From the NCBI GenBank assembly GCA_023653055.1, contig JAMNXR010000004.1:1-64000 (forward strand): DNA of 64,000 nucleotides, written 5' to 3'. Position 1 is the stretch's first letter, and the number at the start of each line of letters is the position of its first letter. The translations under genes and the position numbers were made by a program. This stretch comes from Burkholderiaceae bacterium (GTDB lineage Bacteria; Pseudomonadota; Gammaproteobacteria; Burkholderiales; Burkholderiaceae_B). A model generated the notes under the pieces. It did no database searches, was not told where the DNA came from, and saw only the letters and a program-made list of their open reading frames with translations. Below, one piece after another: positions 8,375 to 16,893 of this stretch.

Positions 8375-8929
8375 ATGCTGAAACTCTCATTACGAAACAT
8401 CCTCGCCCTGTTGGCCGTATCAATCGCCACAATGCTTGGCACGAGCGCGCATGCCGAGTCGCGCGAGGCGCTTGAGCGGAGTTCGCGCGCTGCGCTCAAC
8501 ACACTGATTGCACAAAATGCAACGGCAAGAGAGCTCAGCACGAAAGCTGCTGCCGTATTAGTGTTTCCAAGCGTCAAAAAAGCAGGACTGATGATTGCCG
8601 GACAATATGGTGAAGGTGTGCTTTGGCGCGGTGATAAAGCGACTGCGTTTTACAACACTGGCGGTGCATCCTTTGGCTTCCAAGCGGGCGCCCAAGAATA
8701 TGGCTATGCCCTCTTTTTTATGAAAGAAGATGCCGTCAAGGCCCTGGATCTTGCACAGGGTTTTGAGGTGGGTGTCGGCCCGAGTATTGTGGTGATTGAC
8801 CAAGGAATGGGCAAGTCGACCACAACAACAACAATGCAAAAAGATATCTACGCCTTTGTCTTTAGCCAGAAAGGACTCATGGCCGGCATCGGCATTCAAG
8901 GCAACAAGATCACAAAGATCAGCAAATAA
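8375..8929 (+). CDS. Secreted SYLF-domain (Ysc84-like) protein
   Basis: A 184-residue protein with a signal peptide (basic MLKLSLRN, hydrophobic ILALLAVSIATML, cleavage near AHA-ES). It has the SYLF/DUF500 core: KAAAVLVFPSVKKAGLMIAG, GEGVLWRG, YNTGGASFGFQAGAQEYGYA and YAFVFSQKGLMAGIGIQG. The family binds phosphoinositides in eukaryotes; in bacteria it is a periplasmic or envelope protein of unknown task. It ends 10 bp before the sulfatase maturase start and may be co-transcribed with it. Confidence 0.9.
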   Translation: MLKLSLRNILALLAVSIATMLGTSAHAESREALERSSRAALNTLIAQNATARELSTKAAAVLVFPSVKKAGLMIAGQYGEGVLWRGDKATAFYNTGGASFGFQAGAQEYGYALFFMKEDAVKALDLAQGFEVGVGPSIVVIDQGMGKSTTTTTMQKDIYAFVFSQKGLMAGIGIQGNKITKISK

Positions 8930-8939
8930 ACTGTAAAAG

Positions 8940-10199
8940 TTGTCTGTGCAATCACCCGAGCTCAAACTACCCTCACTCCCCGCCGGGAGGCATTATCGCT
9001 TTCACGCGATGAATAAGCCTTCTGGCGCGGAATGCAATATCGACTGTGACTATTGTTTTTACCTGCACAAGACGGATTTGCTCGAGCACAAGCCTCACGC
9101 TCGCATGGATGACCCGACGCTTGAACAGCATATTCGTCAATACATCGAAAGTCAGACAGGCGAGCAAGTTATTTTTTCTTGGCAAGGTGGCGAACCCACA
9201 TTAATGGGCTTACCTTTTTATGAACGTGTCGTAGCACTTCAAGCCAAGTACACTAAACTAGGTCAGCGTATTGAAAATGATTTACAAACAAATGGCATTG
9301 CGCTTGACGACGCATGGATTGCTTTTCTAAAAAAACACAACTTCCATGTCGGGCTCTCTATCGATGGTCCGCGTGAGCTGCATGATCGCTACCGCAAGAC
9401 ACGCAATAACAAGCCAACGTTTGATCTTGTGATGAGTGCTGCGCGCAAGCTCGTAGCAGCCGATGTTTCTTTTGCGGCCTTGTGTGTCGTCAATCGAGCA
9501 AATGCAAAGTATCCCAAAGAGGTCTATCGATTTTTAGTCGATGAGGTCGGGAGTTGGCGCGTGCAATTTAACCCTGCGGTTGAGCCCCGAACCTTCAAAG
9601 AAAATGCACCAGGGAAAATGGACTTTTCCAGCGCGCCCTTGCAAGATTCTGCGCGTGCCAAACCAGGTCATCCACTTTCTATCGTGACAGATTGGTCTGT
9701 CGATCCAGATGACTATGGCACATTTTTAGCTGGTGTTTGGGATGAATGGCTTGCGACTGACTTTGGCCGTATTCATGTCAATCTGTTTGAGACAGCGATC
9801 GCACAAGCAAGTGGCCTGCCTGCTCAAACTTGCACACAGGCTGAGTTTTGTGGCAAAGGACTAGCCGTTGAGCACGATGGCGAGGTTTTCTCTTGCGACC
9901 ACTTTGTGTACCCAGAGTATCGCTTGGGCAACATCTCTCAAAAGCATCTTGGTGACATGGCTTTTTCCGCTGAGCAGGAAAAGTTTGGGATGGATAAGCG
10001 CGACACCTTACCCAAGCAATGCCGCAGTTGTGATTACCTTCAGCTTTGTTGGGGTGAGTGTCCCAAAAACAGACTCATCAAAAGTCGCGATGGTGAGGTT
10101 GGCATGAATTACCTGTGTTCTGGGCTTTATCATTTCTATGATCATATTGGCCCTGACGTTGTGCGAATTCTCAAGCATCTTGGGCGTCTGCCAGAATAA
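8940..10199 (+). CDS. Anaerobic sulfatase-maturating enzyme (radical SAM/SPASM)
   Basis: A 419-residue radical SAM enzyme. The N-terminal cluster motif is CNIDCDYC (Cx3Cx2C), followed by SWQGGEPTLMG and GLSIDGPRELHD. The C-terminal SPASM cysteines are in CTQAEFCGKG, SCDHF, CRSCDYLQLCWGECPKN and YLCSG. The family oxidises the active-site Cys or Ser of sulfatases to formylglycine, without oxygen. The start is TTG at 8940; an ATG at 9009 would cut the conserved region before the first cluster. The arylsulfatase at 11305-12849 carries Ser at the modified position, which only this type of maturase is known to handle, so it is the likely substrate. Confidence 0.92.
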   Translation: MSVQSPELKLPSLPAGRHYRFHAMNKPSGAECNIDCDYCFYLHKTDLLEHKPHARMDDPTLEQHIRQYIESQTGEQVIFSWQGGEPTLMGLPFYERVVALQAKYTKLGQRIENDLQTNGIALDDAWIAFLKKHNFHVGLSIDGPRELHDRYRKTRNNKPTFDLVMSAARKLVAADVSFAALCVVNRANAKYPKEVYRFLVDEVGSWRVQFNPAVEPRTFKENAPGKMDFSSAPLQDSARAKPGHPLSIVTDWSVDPDDYGTFLAGVWDEWLATDFGRIHVNLFETAIAQASGLPAQTCTQAEFCGKGLAVEHDGEVFSCDHFVYPEYRLGNISQKHLGDMAFSAEQEKFGMDKRDTLPKQCRSCDYLQLCWGECPKNRLIKSRDGEVGMNYLCSGLYHFYDHIGPDVVRILKHLGRLPE

Positions 10200-10231
10200 A
10201 GATTTCAGCGCGTACTTTTTAACAGCGCACT

Positions 10232-11206
10232 TTATTTTTTAGGTGGAAAAATCTCTTTCCAATCGCGTTTCATATCTACGACTACCCACCCTTTTTCCGG
10301 TGCCATATCCAGTGCCTGATCGAGACGACCAATCGACGACTGACGATCATAGGCCACTTCTCTGACGTCATCGGTATGTCGAATCAACATCCCAAAGCGT
10401 GGTCCTTGACCCGCGCTCGTCCACCACAACATTTCTCGATCGCCATCTGAATTTCCAAAAGCCATCACGGGACGACGACCAATACGCTCCTGAATGGCGA
10501 TCGGCTTATTTTTCCCATCATCTATAAACTGAAGCTCAGGCAAACCAATGAGTTGCGGCTGTCCTGCGACTATTTCAAACTTGGTTTTAATTGAACTACC
10601 GATTACGCGTTCAGGCGGGATGCCATACACCATCTCGGTCCAAGGTCTCATAAACTCAATTCCGCCTCCCGACACGATATAGGTCTTGTAGCCTCGCGTC
10701 TCAAGATACGCCAAGAGCTCCAACATGGGTTGATACACCATCTCGGTGTAAGGCCGGCCTGTTCGTGGATGTCGGGCTGTTTTAAGCCACGCCTCTACGG
10801 TATTTCTAAACGTCTCGTGATCGACCCCTGCATGGGTAGCCGCGATCAACTCAAAAAGTCCCTTGTGGCCTGAGGCCAGCACACCCTTTAAATCATTTTC
10901 GAGTACCGATTGAAAAGGTTGAGTCGTCTTCCATTCTGGATGTTGTGGCGCAAGTGCTTTGACGCGATCCATGGTGAACGCTAACTGAACATAAATAGGC
11001 TGCTCACTCCATAACGTACCGTCGTTATCAAAGACAGCGATTCTTTGCGCTACCGGCACAAAGTCAGGACTTCCCTGCGTGGTCGTTTTCTCAATGAAGC
11101 TCAAGACGGCTTGTTTGCTTGGACCCTCATTCCACGAAGGCAACAAGCCCTGCGCGAAGGTGTTGACTGTGACAAACAACATCAGTCCAACAATCATTAA
11201 CCGCAT
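10232..11206 (-). CDS. Secreted HAD-family phosphatase
   Basis: A 324-residue protein with an N-terminal signal (MRLMIVGLMLFVTVNTFA-Q) and HAD motif I FDNDGTLW near residue 60. Motif II is probably the Ser in YIVSGGGIEFMRP. A late FGNSDGDREMLWW serves as the acidic motif IV. It would be a periplasmic phosphohydrolase of the phosphoserine-phosphatase-like branch. The start at 11206 has AGGAG 7 nt upstream; a longer in-frame start at 11224 is weaker. It lies downstream of the sulfatase on the same strand but behind a strong terminator, so it is probably only partly co-expressed. Confidence 0.85.
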   Translation of the reverse strand: MRLMIVGLMLFVTVNTFAQGLLPSWNEGPSKQAVLSFIEKTTTQGSPDFVPVAQRIAVFDNDGTLWSEQPIYVQLAFTMDRVKALAPQHPEWKTTQPFQSVLENDLKGVLASGHKGLFELIAATHAGVDHETFRNTVEAWLKTARHPRTGRPYTEMVYQPMLELLAYLETRGYKTYIVSGGGIEFMRPWTEMVYGIPPERVIGSSIKTKFEIVAGQPQLIGLPELQFIDDGKNKPIAIQERIGRRPVMAFGNSDGDREMLWWTSAGQGPRFGMLIRHTDDVREVAYDRQSSIGRLDQALDMAPEKGWVVVDMKRDWKEIFPPKK

Positions 11207-11232
11207 AGAAAACTCCTGCCCCAATTAAGCTC

Positions 11233-11262
11233 AAAAAAACTCCGCCTGTTTAGGGCGGAGTT
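11233..11262 (-). terminator. Rho-independent terminator after the arylsulfatase
   Basis: Read on the minus strand, AACTCCGCC and GGCGGAGTT form a 9-bp stem around a short loop, followed by a run of seven T. It lies between the sulfatase stop and the HAD gene start. Confidence 0.88.
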
Positions 11263-11304
11263 CGTCTCACCGACTCTCATTGCGAGCCAACCCTTTCAAC
11301 ACGC

Positions 11305-12849
11305 TTAGTTTTGCTGTGAACGGGTCACTGCTTCCATCACGCGATCAAGGTTAAAGCTACCGGGCTTTTGACGGGGTGGGAATTCCTTGAAGCTCTGCAG
11401 CCACTTACCGACATAAGCGCCGGCAGGTGCAATAGCGAACATACGATCAAGATACCAACGCTGATAGCCCATGGCATTCTCTTGCTGGGCACGCTCAAAG
11501 GGATCCATGCGCAGGTTCGTTAAGGCTGGAGCACGCAGCGCAGTGAACGGCTTTTGCCAGACTTCCAAGCCTTCTGCCTCTTGCTTGAGGAAGGTTACCT
11601 TCCAGTTGTCGTAGCGGAGGGCAGCGACACTACCATCGTCTGTCCAGTAGATAAACTCACGACGTGGCCATGTTTTTTGCTCGCCCTTCAAGGCAGGACC
11701 GAGATCGTAGCCGTCCAGATGAACCTTGTATTCGATCTGACCAATCTTGCGTCCCTTGAGAAGGTCTTGCTTAGCCGTCTTATCCCCTGCCGCAGCCACC
11801 AAGGTGGGCAACATGTCTTCGTGCGCCGCAATTTCGTTATTAACCGTGCCGGGCTTAATCACACCAGGCCACTTGATCATGGCAGGCACGCGATACCCAC
11901 CTTCCCAGTTTGTGTTCTTTTCACCGCGGAACATCGTTGTACCGCCGTCGGGCCAGGTAAAGGTCTCTGCACCGTTGTCCGTGGAATACATGATGATGGT
12001 GTTTTCATCGAGGCCGAGTTCTTTTAGCTTAGCCAAAATCTGACCGACATGACCGTCATGCTCAACCATGCCATCTGCATACACGCCAAGACCGGTCTTG
12101 CCTCTGGAGGCCTCCTTGAGGTGCGTGAAGATATGCATACGGGTCGAGTTCCACCAGATAAAGAAGGGCTTGTCCTCTTTCTTGGAGCGCTCCATAAAGT
12201 CGAGCGTCTTGACCATGACCTCGTCGTCAATCGTTTCCATACGTTTACGTGTCAACGGACCTGTATCCTTGATCGCACCGCCAGCAAAACTATGGATGAC
12301 GCCACGCGGACCAAATCTTTTCTTAAACTCTGGATCTTTCGGATAGTCGGGGTTCTCTGGTTCTTCTTCGGCATTGAGGTGATACAAGTTGCCAAAAAAC
12401 TCGTCAAAGCCATGCGCGGTAGGCAACATGTCGTCGCGATCGCCGAGGTGATTTTTACCGAATTGTCCTGTCTTATAGCCGCGCGCTTTAAGCAGCGTCG
12501 CTAAGGTGGGGTCTTCTTTACGCATGCCCTCTGGCGTACCGGGCAGACCGACTTTTGTCAGGCCCGTCCGAATCGGTGACTGACCGGTGATGAACGCCGC
12601 ACGTCCTGCTGTACTACTTTGCTGCCCATACCAATCGGTAAACAGTGCGCCTTGCTTGGCGATGCTGTCAATGTTGGGCGTTTTATAGCCCATCATGCCC
12701 ATGTTGTAAGCGCTGATATTGAACTGACCAATATCGTCGCCCCAAAGGATGAGAATATTGGGTTGTTTTTGTGCCAAGGCCTGCGTTGACATGAGTGCAC
12801 CAGCAACCATCGCAAGCGCCAAGGTGCTCTTTTTTAGCGTAAATTTCAT
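11305..12849 (-). CDS. Secreted arylsulfatase with Ser-type active site
   Basis: A 514-residue sulfatase with signal peptide MKFTLKKSTLALAMVAGAL and cleavage near ALA-Q. Metal and sulfate ligands are visible: ILWGDDIGQ, FGKNHLGD, HIFTHL and YSTDNGAETF. The formylglycine site reads QQSSTAGRAAFITGQ: the position usually held by Cys in this branch is Ser (codons AGT AGT ACA GCA GGA CGT), giving S-x-A-x-R. The mature enzyme should act in the periplasm on an aromatic or other sulfate ester. The start at 12849 has GGAG 8 nt upstream. It is divergent from an alpha/beta hydrolase gene across 89 bp. Confidence 0.93.
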   Translation of the reverse strand: MKFTLKKSTLALAMVAGALMSTQALAQKQPNILILWGDDIGQFNISAYNMGMMGYKTPNIDSIAKQGALFTDWYGQQSSTAGRAAFITGQSPIRTGLTKVGLPGTPEGMRKEDPTLATLLKARGYKTGQFGKNHLGDRDDMLPTAHGFDEFFGNLYHLNAEEEPENPDYPKDPEFKKRFGPRGVIHSFAGGAIKDTGPLTRKRMETIDDEVMVKTLDFMERSKKEDKPFFIWWNSTRMHIFTHLKEASRGKTGLGVYADGMVEHDGHVGQILAKLKELGLDENTIIMYSTDNGAETFTWPDGGTTMFRGEKNTNWEGGYRVPAMIKWPGVIKPGTVNNEIAAHEDMLPTLVAAAGDKTAKQDLLKGRKIGQIEYKVHLDGYDLGPALKGEQKTWPRREFIYWTDDGSVAALRYDNWKVTFLKQEAEGLEVWQKPFTALRAPALTNLRMDPFERAQQENAMGYQRWYLDRMFAIAPAGAYVGKWLQSFKEFPPRQKPGSFNLDRVMEAVTRSQQN

Positions 12850-12887
12850 ATTTGATCTCCGAAGCTCGGAACTTGCTTCTGATTTAA

Positions 12888-12911
12888 AAATAACAAGGCA
12901 AATAACAAGGC
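12888..12911. repeat. Two perfect 12-bp tandem repeats in a divergent promoter region
   Basis: AAATAACAAGGC occurs twice head to tail (12888-12899 and 12900-12911), followed by a partial third AAAT. It sits between the divergent sulfatase and hydrolase starts. It could be a tandem operator or simple slippage. Confidence 0.7.
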
Positions 12912-12938
12912 AAATCTTTCCTTTTAATTGGAACACAA

Positions 12939-13844
12939 TTGTCAAAACTCAAACACAAATTTTTATCACTCAATCTTTTATTTTTAGCCACATCGACTAC
13001 TGTTTTCGGGGCTGAGAAGGCCTATCAAGTGACATTGCCAGTGGCTGGCCTTCCTGACATTTCAGTGCATGTCTTTACCCCTCCGAATCCGCCAAAAGGC
13101 GTACTCATCGCCCTGCATGGTTGTGGGGGGCTTTTGTCGACAAACACAACTAATGGCGACAAGCTTTCGTCTCGCCATGCAGCAATGGCCCAATATGCCA
13201 ATGCCCTTGGCTGGGTCGCTGTTTTTCCAGATAGCTTCACCACGCGGGGCCGTCGCGAAATTTGTACACAAAAATTTTCTGAGCGCACGATCAAGCAACC
13301 CCAACGCAAAGCGGATGCTCTCGCCACAGCGCAATGGGTCAAAACGCAAGACTGGGCGCCTCAAGCATTAGCGAACGCTCCACAACCGAAGCTCAACACC
13401 GTGCTCTTAGGTTGGTCCAATGGCGGCTCGACAGTGTTAGAAACGATTGAATCTCCAAAGAAAACGGATGGCATGGATACATCCGACAATCTCGCAATGT
13501 TGATTGATCAGGCCGTCGCTTTTTATCCCGGCTGTTCTGCGCAACTCGCACGCCATTACCGTACGAAGATTCCACTGACGCTTTTTATTGGCGGGCAGGA
13601 TGACTGGACGCCTCCGCAACCCTGTATCGATCTGGGTCACAGCTTAGGCGCGCAAGTCTATGTATACCCTGACGCCCATCACGGCTTTGATAGTCCGACA
13701 GGCAAGGTACGTCTACGCAAAGAAGTTCCAAACGGGGTTAATCCCGGTCAGGGGGTTCACGTCGGCCCCCATCCGGAATCACGCGCTGACGCCTATAAAA
13801 AGCTTCAAGACCTGCTTGAACGATTGTCCGTTTCAATCAGATGA
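12939..13844 (+). CDS. Secreted alpha/beta hydrolase (dienelactone-hydrolase/esterase-like)
   Basis: A 301-residue protein with an N-terminal signal (MSKLKHKFLSLNLLFLATSTTVFG-A). Oxyanion segment ALHGCGG is near residue 60, the nucleophile elbow is GWSNGGS, the probable acid lies in GGQDDWTPP and the His is in DAHHGFDS. This is a Ser-His-Asp hydrolase fold, presumably periplasmic; the substrate is unknown. The start is TTG at 12939 with TTGGA about 8 nt before it; no ATG is available before the signal sequence. Divergence from the sulfatase suggests shared control. Confidence 0.82.
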   Translation: MSKLKHKFLSLNLLFLATSTTVFGAEKAYQVTLPVAGLPDISVHVFTPPNPPKGVLIALHGCGGLLSTNTTNGDKLSSRHAAMAQYANALGWVAVFPDSFTTRGRREICTQKFSERTIKQPQRKADALATAQWVKTQDWAPQALANAPQPKLNTVLLGWSNGGSTVLETIESPKKTDGMDTSDNLAMLIDQAVAFYPGCSAQLARHYRTKIPLTLFIGGQDDWTPPQPCIDLGHSLGAQVYVYPDAHHGFDSPTGKVRLRKEVPNGVNPGQGVHVGPHPESRADAYKKLQDLLERLSVSIR

Positions 13845-13895
13845 GCGACGAATGATTTTTACCAGACTAGGGAAAGCGATCGGACAAACCAGCCT

Positions 13896-13924
13896 TTGAC
13901 TTGTTTAGAATGTAGCGTTAATAC
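13896..13924 (+). promoter_or_regulatory. Possible sigma70 promoter before the Bug receptor gene
   Basis: TTGACT at 13896-13901, a 17-bp spacer, then TAATAC. The -10 match is weak. The predicted transcript would begin about 20 nt before the AGGAG ribosome site of the gene at 13949. Confidence 0.35.
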
Positions 13925-13948
13925 TATTTACGACATTAGGAGACAATA

Positions 13949-14947
13949 ATGAAATTGAACTTTAAACGTAGCCTGACAGCTGCTCTTGCCACAGTGATGG
14001 CTTACGGCCTCGTGTCCCCCGATTCCGCGCAAGCACAAGCCAAGTGGCCAGACAAGCAAGTCCGCATGGTAGTGCCCGCACCTCCTGGCAGCGCACCAGA
14101 CGGACAGATTCGCTTAATCAGCCAAAAACTTTCGGAAATGTGGGGACAGCCCGTTGTTGTTGAAAACGTCGTGGGTGCAGGTGGCATTATCGGTGCCGAC
14201 AAAGTGGCAAAAGCTGCACCTGATGGCTATACATTTTTGTACAACACGATTGGACCGATCGCCGTTGCGGAAAGCTTGATGGGTCCTGGTAAGCTGCCTT
14301 ACAGTCCATCTAAGGACTTGGTCGCCGTCAGCTTAGCCACCAAAACACCCAACTGGATTACCGTACACCCCTCAGTACCCGCCAACAACATTCAAGAGTT
14401 GATTGCCTTGGCGAAAAAAAATCCGGGCAAGTTGCGTTATGGCACTGCTGGACCAGGTACGACCCAACACCTGACTGGCGAATTACTCAACTTGGTTGAG
14501 GGAATTCAGCTTGTCGGAATTCCTTACAAATCTAGCGCACAAATGACGACAGACGGCTTGGGTGGTCAGATCGAAATTTTGATTCACAACACGCCTGTTT
14601 TGTTGCCACACATTCGTGCACAAAAACTGCGTCCTCTCGCCATCACAAGCGACAAGCGTTCACCCGCTGAGCCCCAGATTCCAACGATGATTGAAAGTGG
14701 TGTCAAAGATTTTGAGATCACCGCTTGGTTTGGTTTCATGGCACCTGCAGGCACACCCAAGCCCATTATCGACAAGTTGTCGAAAGACGTCGCCAAAGTC
14801 CTGGCCATGCCAGATGTCAACAAGCGTATCGTGGACTCTGCCACAGAAGTTGTTGGCAGCACACCTGAGCAGTATGCTGCTTTCATCAAATCTGAAACAG
14901 CGAAATGGAAAGACGTCATCATTCGTGCAAAGATGACCGCGAACTAA
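13949..14947 (+). CDS. Bug/TctC-family periplasmic receptor of a TTT transporter
   Basis: A 332-residue protein with a signal peptide ending DSAQAQA and the Bug fold: WPDKQVRMVVPAPPGSAPD, GQPVVVENVVGAGGIIGAD, APDGYTFLYNT, KNPGKLRYGTAGPGTTQHL, IPYKSSAQM and a C-terminal FIKSETAKWKDVI. Bug proteins bind carboxylates or related small solutes and normally deliver them to TctAB. Here no tctA/tctB is adjacent, so it is an orphan receptor that may use one of the TctAB pairs at 20.2-22.2 or 29.5-31.5 kb. AGGAG lies 8 nt before the ATG. Confidence 0.95.
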   Translation: MKLNFKRSLTAALATVMAYGLVSPDSAQAQAKWPDKQVRMVVPAPPGSAPDGQIRLISQKLSEMWGQPVVVENVVGAGGIIGADKVAKAAPDGYTFLYNTIGPIAVAESLMGPGKLPYSPSKDLVAVSLATKTPNWITVHPSVPANNIQELIALAKKNPGKLRYGTAGPGTTQHLTGELLNLVEGIQLVGIPYKSSAQMTTDGLGGQIEILIHNTPVLLPHIRAQKLRPLAITSDKRSPAEPQIPTMIESGVKDFEITAWFGFMAPAGTPKPIIDKLSKDVAKVLAMPDVNKRIVDSATEVVGSTPEQYAAFIKSETAKWKDVIIRAKMTAN

Positions 14948-14993
14948 ATGTAGCGTCCGTTCGTCAGGCTAATACCTGACTTTATTTGTTCAG

Positions 14994-15027
14994 TGCTGTC
15001 AGATTTTATTTTCTGGCAGCATTTTTT
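14994..15027 (+). terminator. Rho-independent terminator after the Bug gene
   Basis: TGCTGTCAG (14994-15002) pairs with CTGGCAGCA (15013-15021) with one G-T pair, followed by six T. The rest of 14948-15215 shows no gene with a ribosome site. Confidence 0.88.
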
Positions 15028-15215
15028 ATGTCCACATAAACTCAAGCACCATATTGATGCGCTAGTGCTCCCGCTTTTAGCGCAACTTACGCATCAGTCA
15101 TCCGATCGAATGCTGTCCTCACCCCACAATCCAGCACTCATGACATTCATAACCTGCTTGGCACGCATATTGCTTAGTTGAGGGTTCATCTCGACTTTCC
15201 ATTTACGGGGGCACT

Positions 15216-16064
15216 ATGAGTCATTCACGCACAATTACCGCTTTGGGCTTGACCGCAGCGATCATGACGACAAGCGTCATGACAAACGCATTGGCTCAAA
15301 CAAGCGCAACACCCACTGCCGAGCCAGTATCGGTCGTGACGTCAGGTCCCTTTACCGCCAACCTAACCCTGACCAACGACTATCGTTACCGCGGCATTTC
15401 ACAGTCGAATTTCCGTCCCGCGATTCAGGGCGGCTTTGACTATGCCCACTCTAGTGGCCTTTATATTGGCAACTGGAACTCTTCGATTAGCTGGATTTCC
15501 GACTCCGCATCGTTGGCAGGTAACAATGCCTCAGCGCCCATAGAAATGGATTTCTATGGTGGTTTCAAGTATGAATGGTCAAAGGGCTTTACAGCAGATG
15601 TGGGTATCTTGCAGTACTACTATCCCACGACTAATTTGTCTGCCTTCGCAGCAAACCCTAATACGACTGAAATTTATGCCGCGCAGAACTTTACGTTCGA
15701 TGCTGTGACTGGTTATTTGAAATTTTCATGGGCGGCCTCGACACTCTTTGGCACAGCCAATAGCGCGGGCTCAAACTACACAGACTTGACCGTCAACTAC
15801 GATACTGGTGTATGGGGCTTAGCATTGAACGCTCATGTAGGCTATCAATATGTCGCGGGTCAGATTGCTGGGGGTGGCATGTCCAATAGCAGCCTGTTTT
15901 CGTACACAGACTGGAAACTGGGTGTTACCAAGGACTTTGGCAGCGGATTCTCAGGATCGATGGCATATGTTGGCACCAATGCAAAAGACGGTTCTTACAT
16001 CAATCCACAACTACAAAACCTCGGCAAAGGCGGTTTCCTTATTTCACTCACCAAAACGTTTTAA
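15216..16064 (+). CDS. TorF-family putative outer-membrane porin
   Basis: A 282-residue protein with a signal peptide ending NALAQ. The first strand is FTANLTLTNDYRYRGISQS, the signature of the family once called CHP02001. It then has alternating aromatic beta-strands with many W and Y (GLYIGNWNSSISWIS, FYGGFKYEWSKGF) and a C-terminal Phe (ISLTKTF), as expected for a barrel recognised by the BAM machinery. Function in solute passage is inferred. It is bracketed by a Bug receptor and a solute-binding protein, consistent with an outer-membrane entry route. Confidence 0.87.
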   Translation: MSHSRTITALGLTAAIMTTSVMTNALAQTSATPTAEPVSVVTSGPFTANLTLTNDYRYRGISQSNFRPAIQGGFDYAHSSGLYIGNWNSSISWISDSASLAGNNASAPIEMDFYGGFKYEWSKGFTADVGILQYYYPTTNLSAFAANPNTTEIYAAQNFTFDAVTGYLKFSWAASTLFGTANSAGSNYTDLTVNYDTGVWGLALNAHVGYQYVAGQIAGGGMSNSSLFSYTDWKLGVTKDFGSGFSGSMAYVGTNAKDGSYINPQLQNLGKGGFLISLTKTF

Positions 16065-16082
16065 TTCTTTCATTGAGATGAC

Positions 16083-16796
16083 TTAGATTTGGGCGCCGCG
16101 CATCCCCGCGCGGTGCACGGCTGCAGCCAATAATCCACTCTGCTTGACCTCTGTACAAAACGCAGTCACGATTGACAAGGCCTGTACACGACGTTTAGGG
16201 ATACCGATCGCAATGCTCTCCCGACCCCAAGCCCCCTCAAGGATTCTAGCCCCCGGGATATTGTCTGCGAGTTCGGACAAAATGGCTTTATTGGTCGCAA
16301 AGGCATCAATCTCGCCAGACGACAACAAACGAATGACTTCCTCCAGGCTATGCGTTGACACCACGCTTGCCTGACTCAGCCGCGTAGGGAGTGTCGCTTC
16401 GGAGGTGCTGCCCGCCGATACGCCAACACGTATCCCTCGTGCATCAATATCTTCAATCTTTTGCACTGAACATTGCGGACCGACCAAATAGGTCTGATCG
16501 GTAAAGAGCAGCGGTTCAGCCAACGCGAGATATTCAGCACGCACAGGTGTAGCATTGACAAACACAAAGTCTAATTGCTCAACTTTTGCCTGCGCTAATA
16601 TTTCCCCATTTGTGGCAAACATGACAGGTTCGAACGCCACACCCAGATACACTGCAAACGCACGGCCCAGCTCAAATCCTAGACCCCTGTTACTCTCAGG
16701 CGTCTCACCCACAATCAGTGAGCCAGGGCTTCCCGGATACAAGCCAACCCTCAAGCGACCTGTTGGGGCGAGAAGATGCGTCAATCGCTCAGTCAT
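16083..16796 (-). CDS. Signal-less family 3 solute-binding-fold protein (second copy)
   Basis: A 237-residue SBP-family-3 protein beginning MTERLTHLLAPTGRLRVGLYPG. It then has NRGLGFELGRAFAVYLGV, LDFVFVNATPVRAEYL, GIRVGVSAGSTSEATL, GEIDAFATNKAIL and GARILEGAWGRESIAIGIPKRR. Like the protein at 6329-7048 it has no signal peptide, although the start is well placed (GGAG about 9 nt upstream). The two share the APTG-LR-G opening and the late R-ILEG...-GIPK/GVPK segment, so they are paralogues. No ABC transporter genes are near. It diverges from a dienelactone-hydrolase-like gene. Confidence 0.82.
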   Translation of the reverse strand: MTERLTHLLAPTGRLRVGLYPGSPGSLIVGETPESNRGLGFELGRAFAVYLGVAFEPVMFATNGEILAQAKVEQLDFVFVNATPVRAEYLALAEPLLFTDQTYLVGPQCSVQKIEDIDARGIRVGVSAGSTSEATLPTRLSQASVVSTHSLEEVIRLLSSGEIDAFATNKAILSELADNIPGARILEGAWGRESIAIGIPKRRVQALSIVTAFCTEVKQSGLLAAAVHRAGMRGAQI

Positions 16797-16893
16797 GCTG
16801 GATACTCCGGTCCGTTAATCATATTGAATATGTCATAAAGACTAGCAGTTAATTGCATATAATTTAATTGCTTTTTCAAACAGGAGATCAATA

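Noticed and set aside
14993-15181. Small open frame between the Bug and porin genes
   Set aside because: It begins at the terminator hairpin and has no ribosome site.
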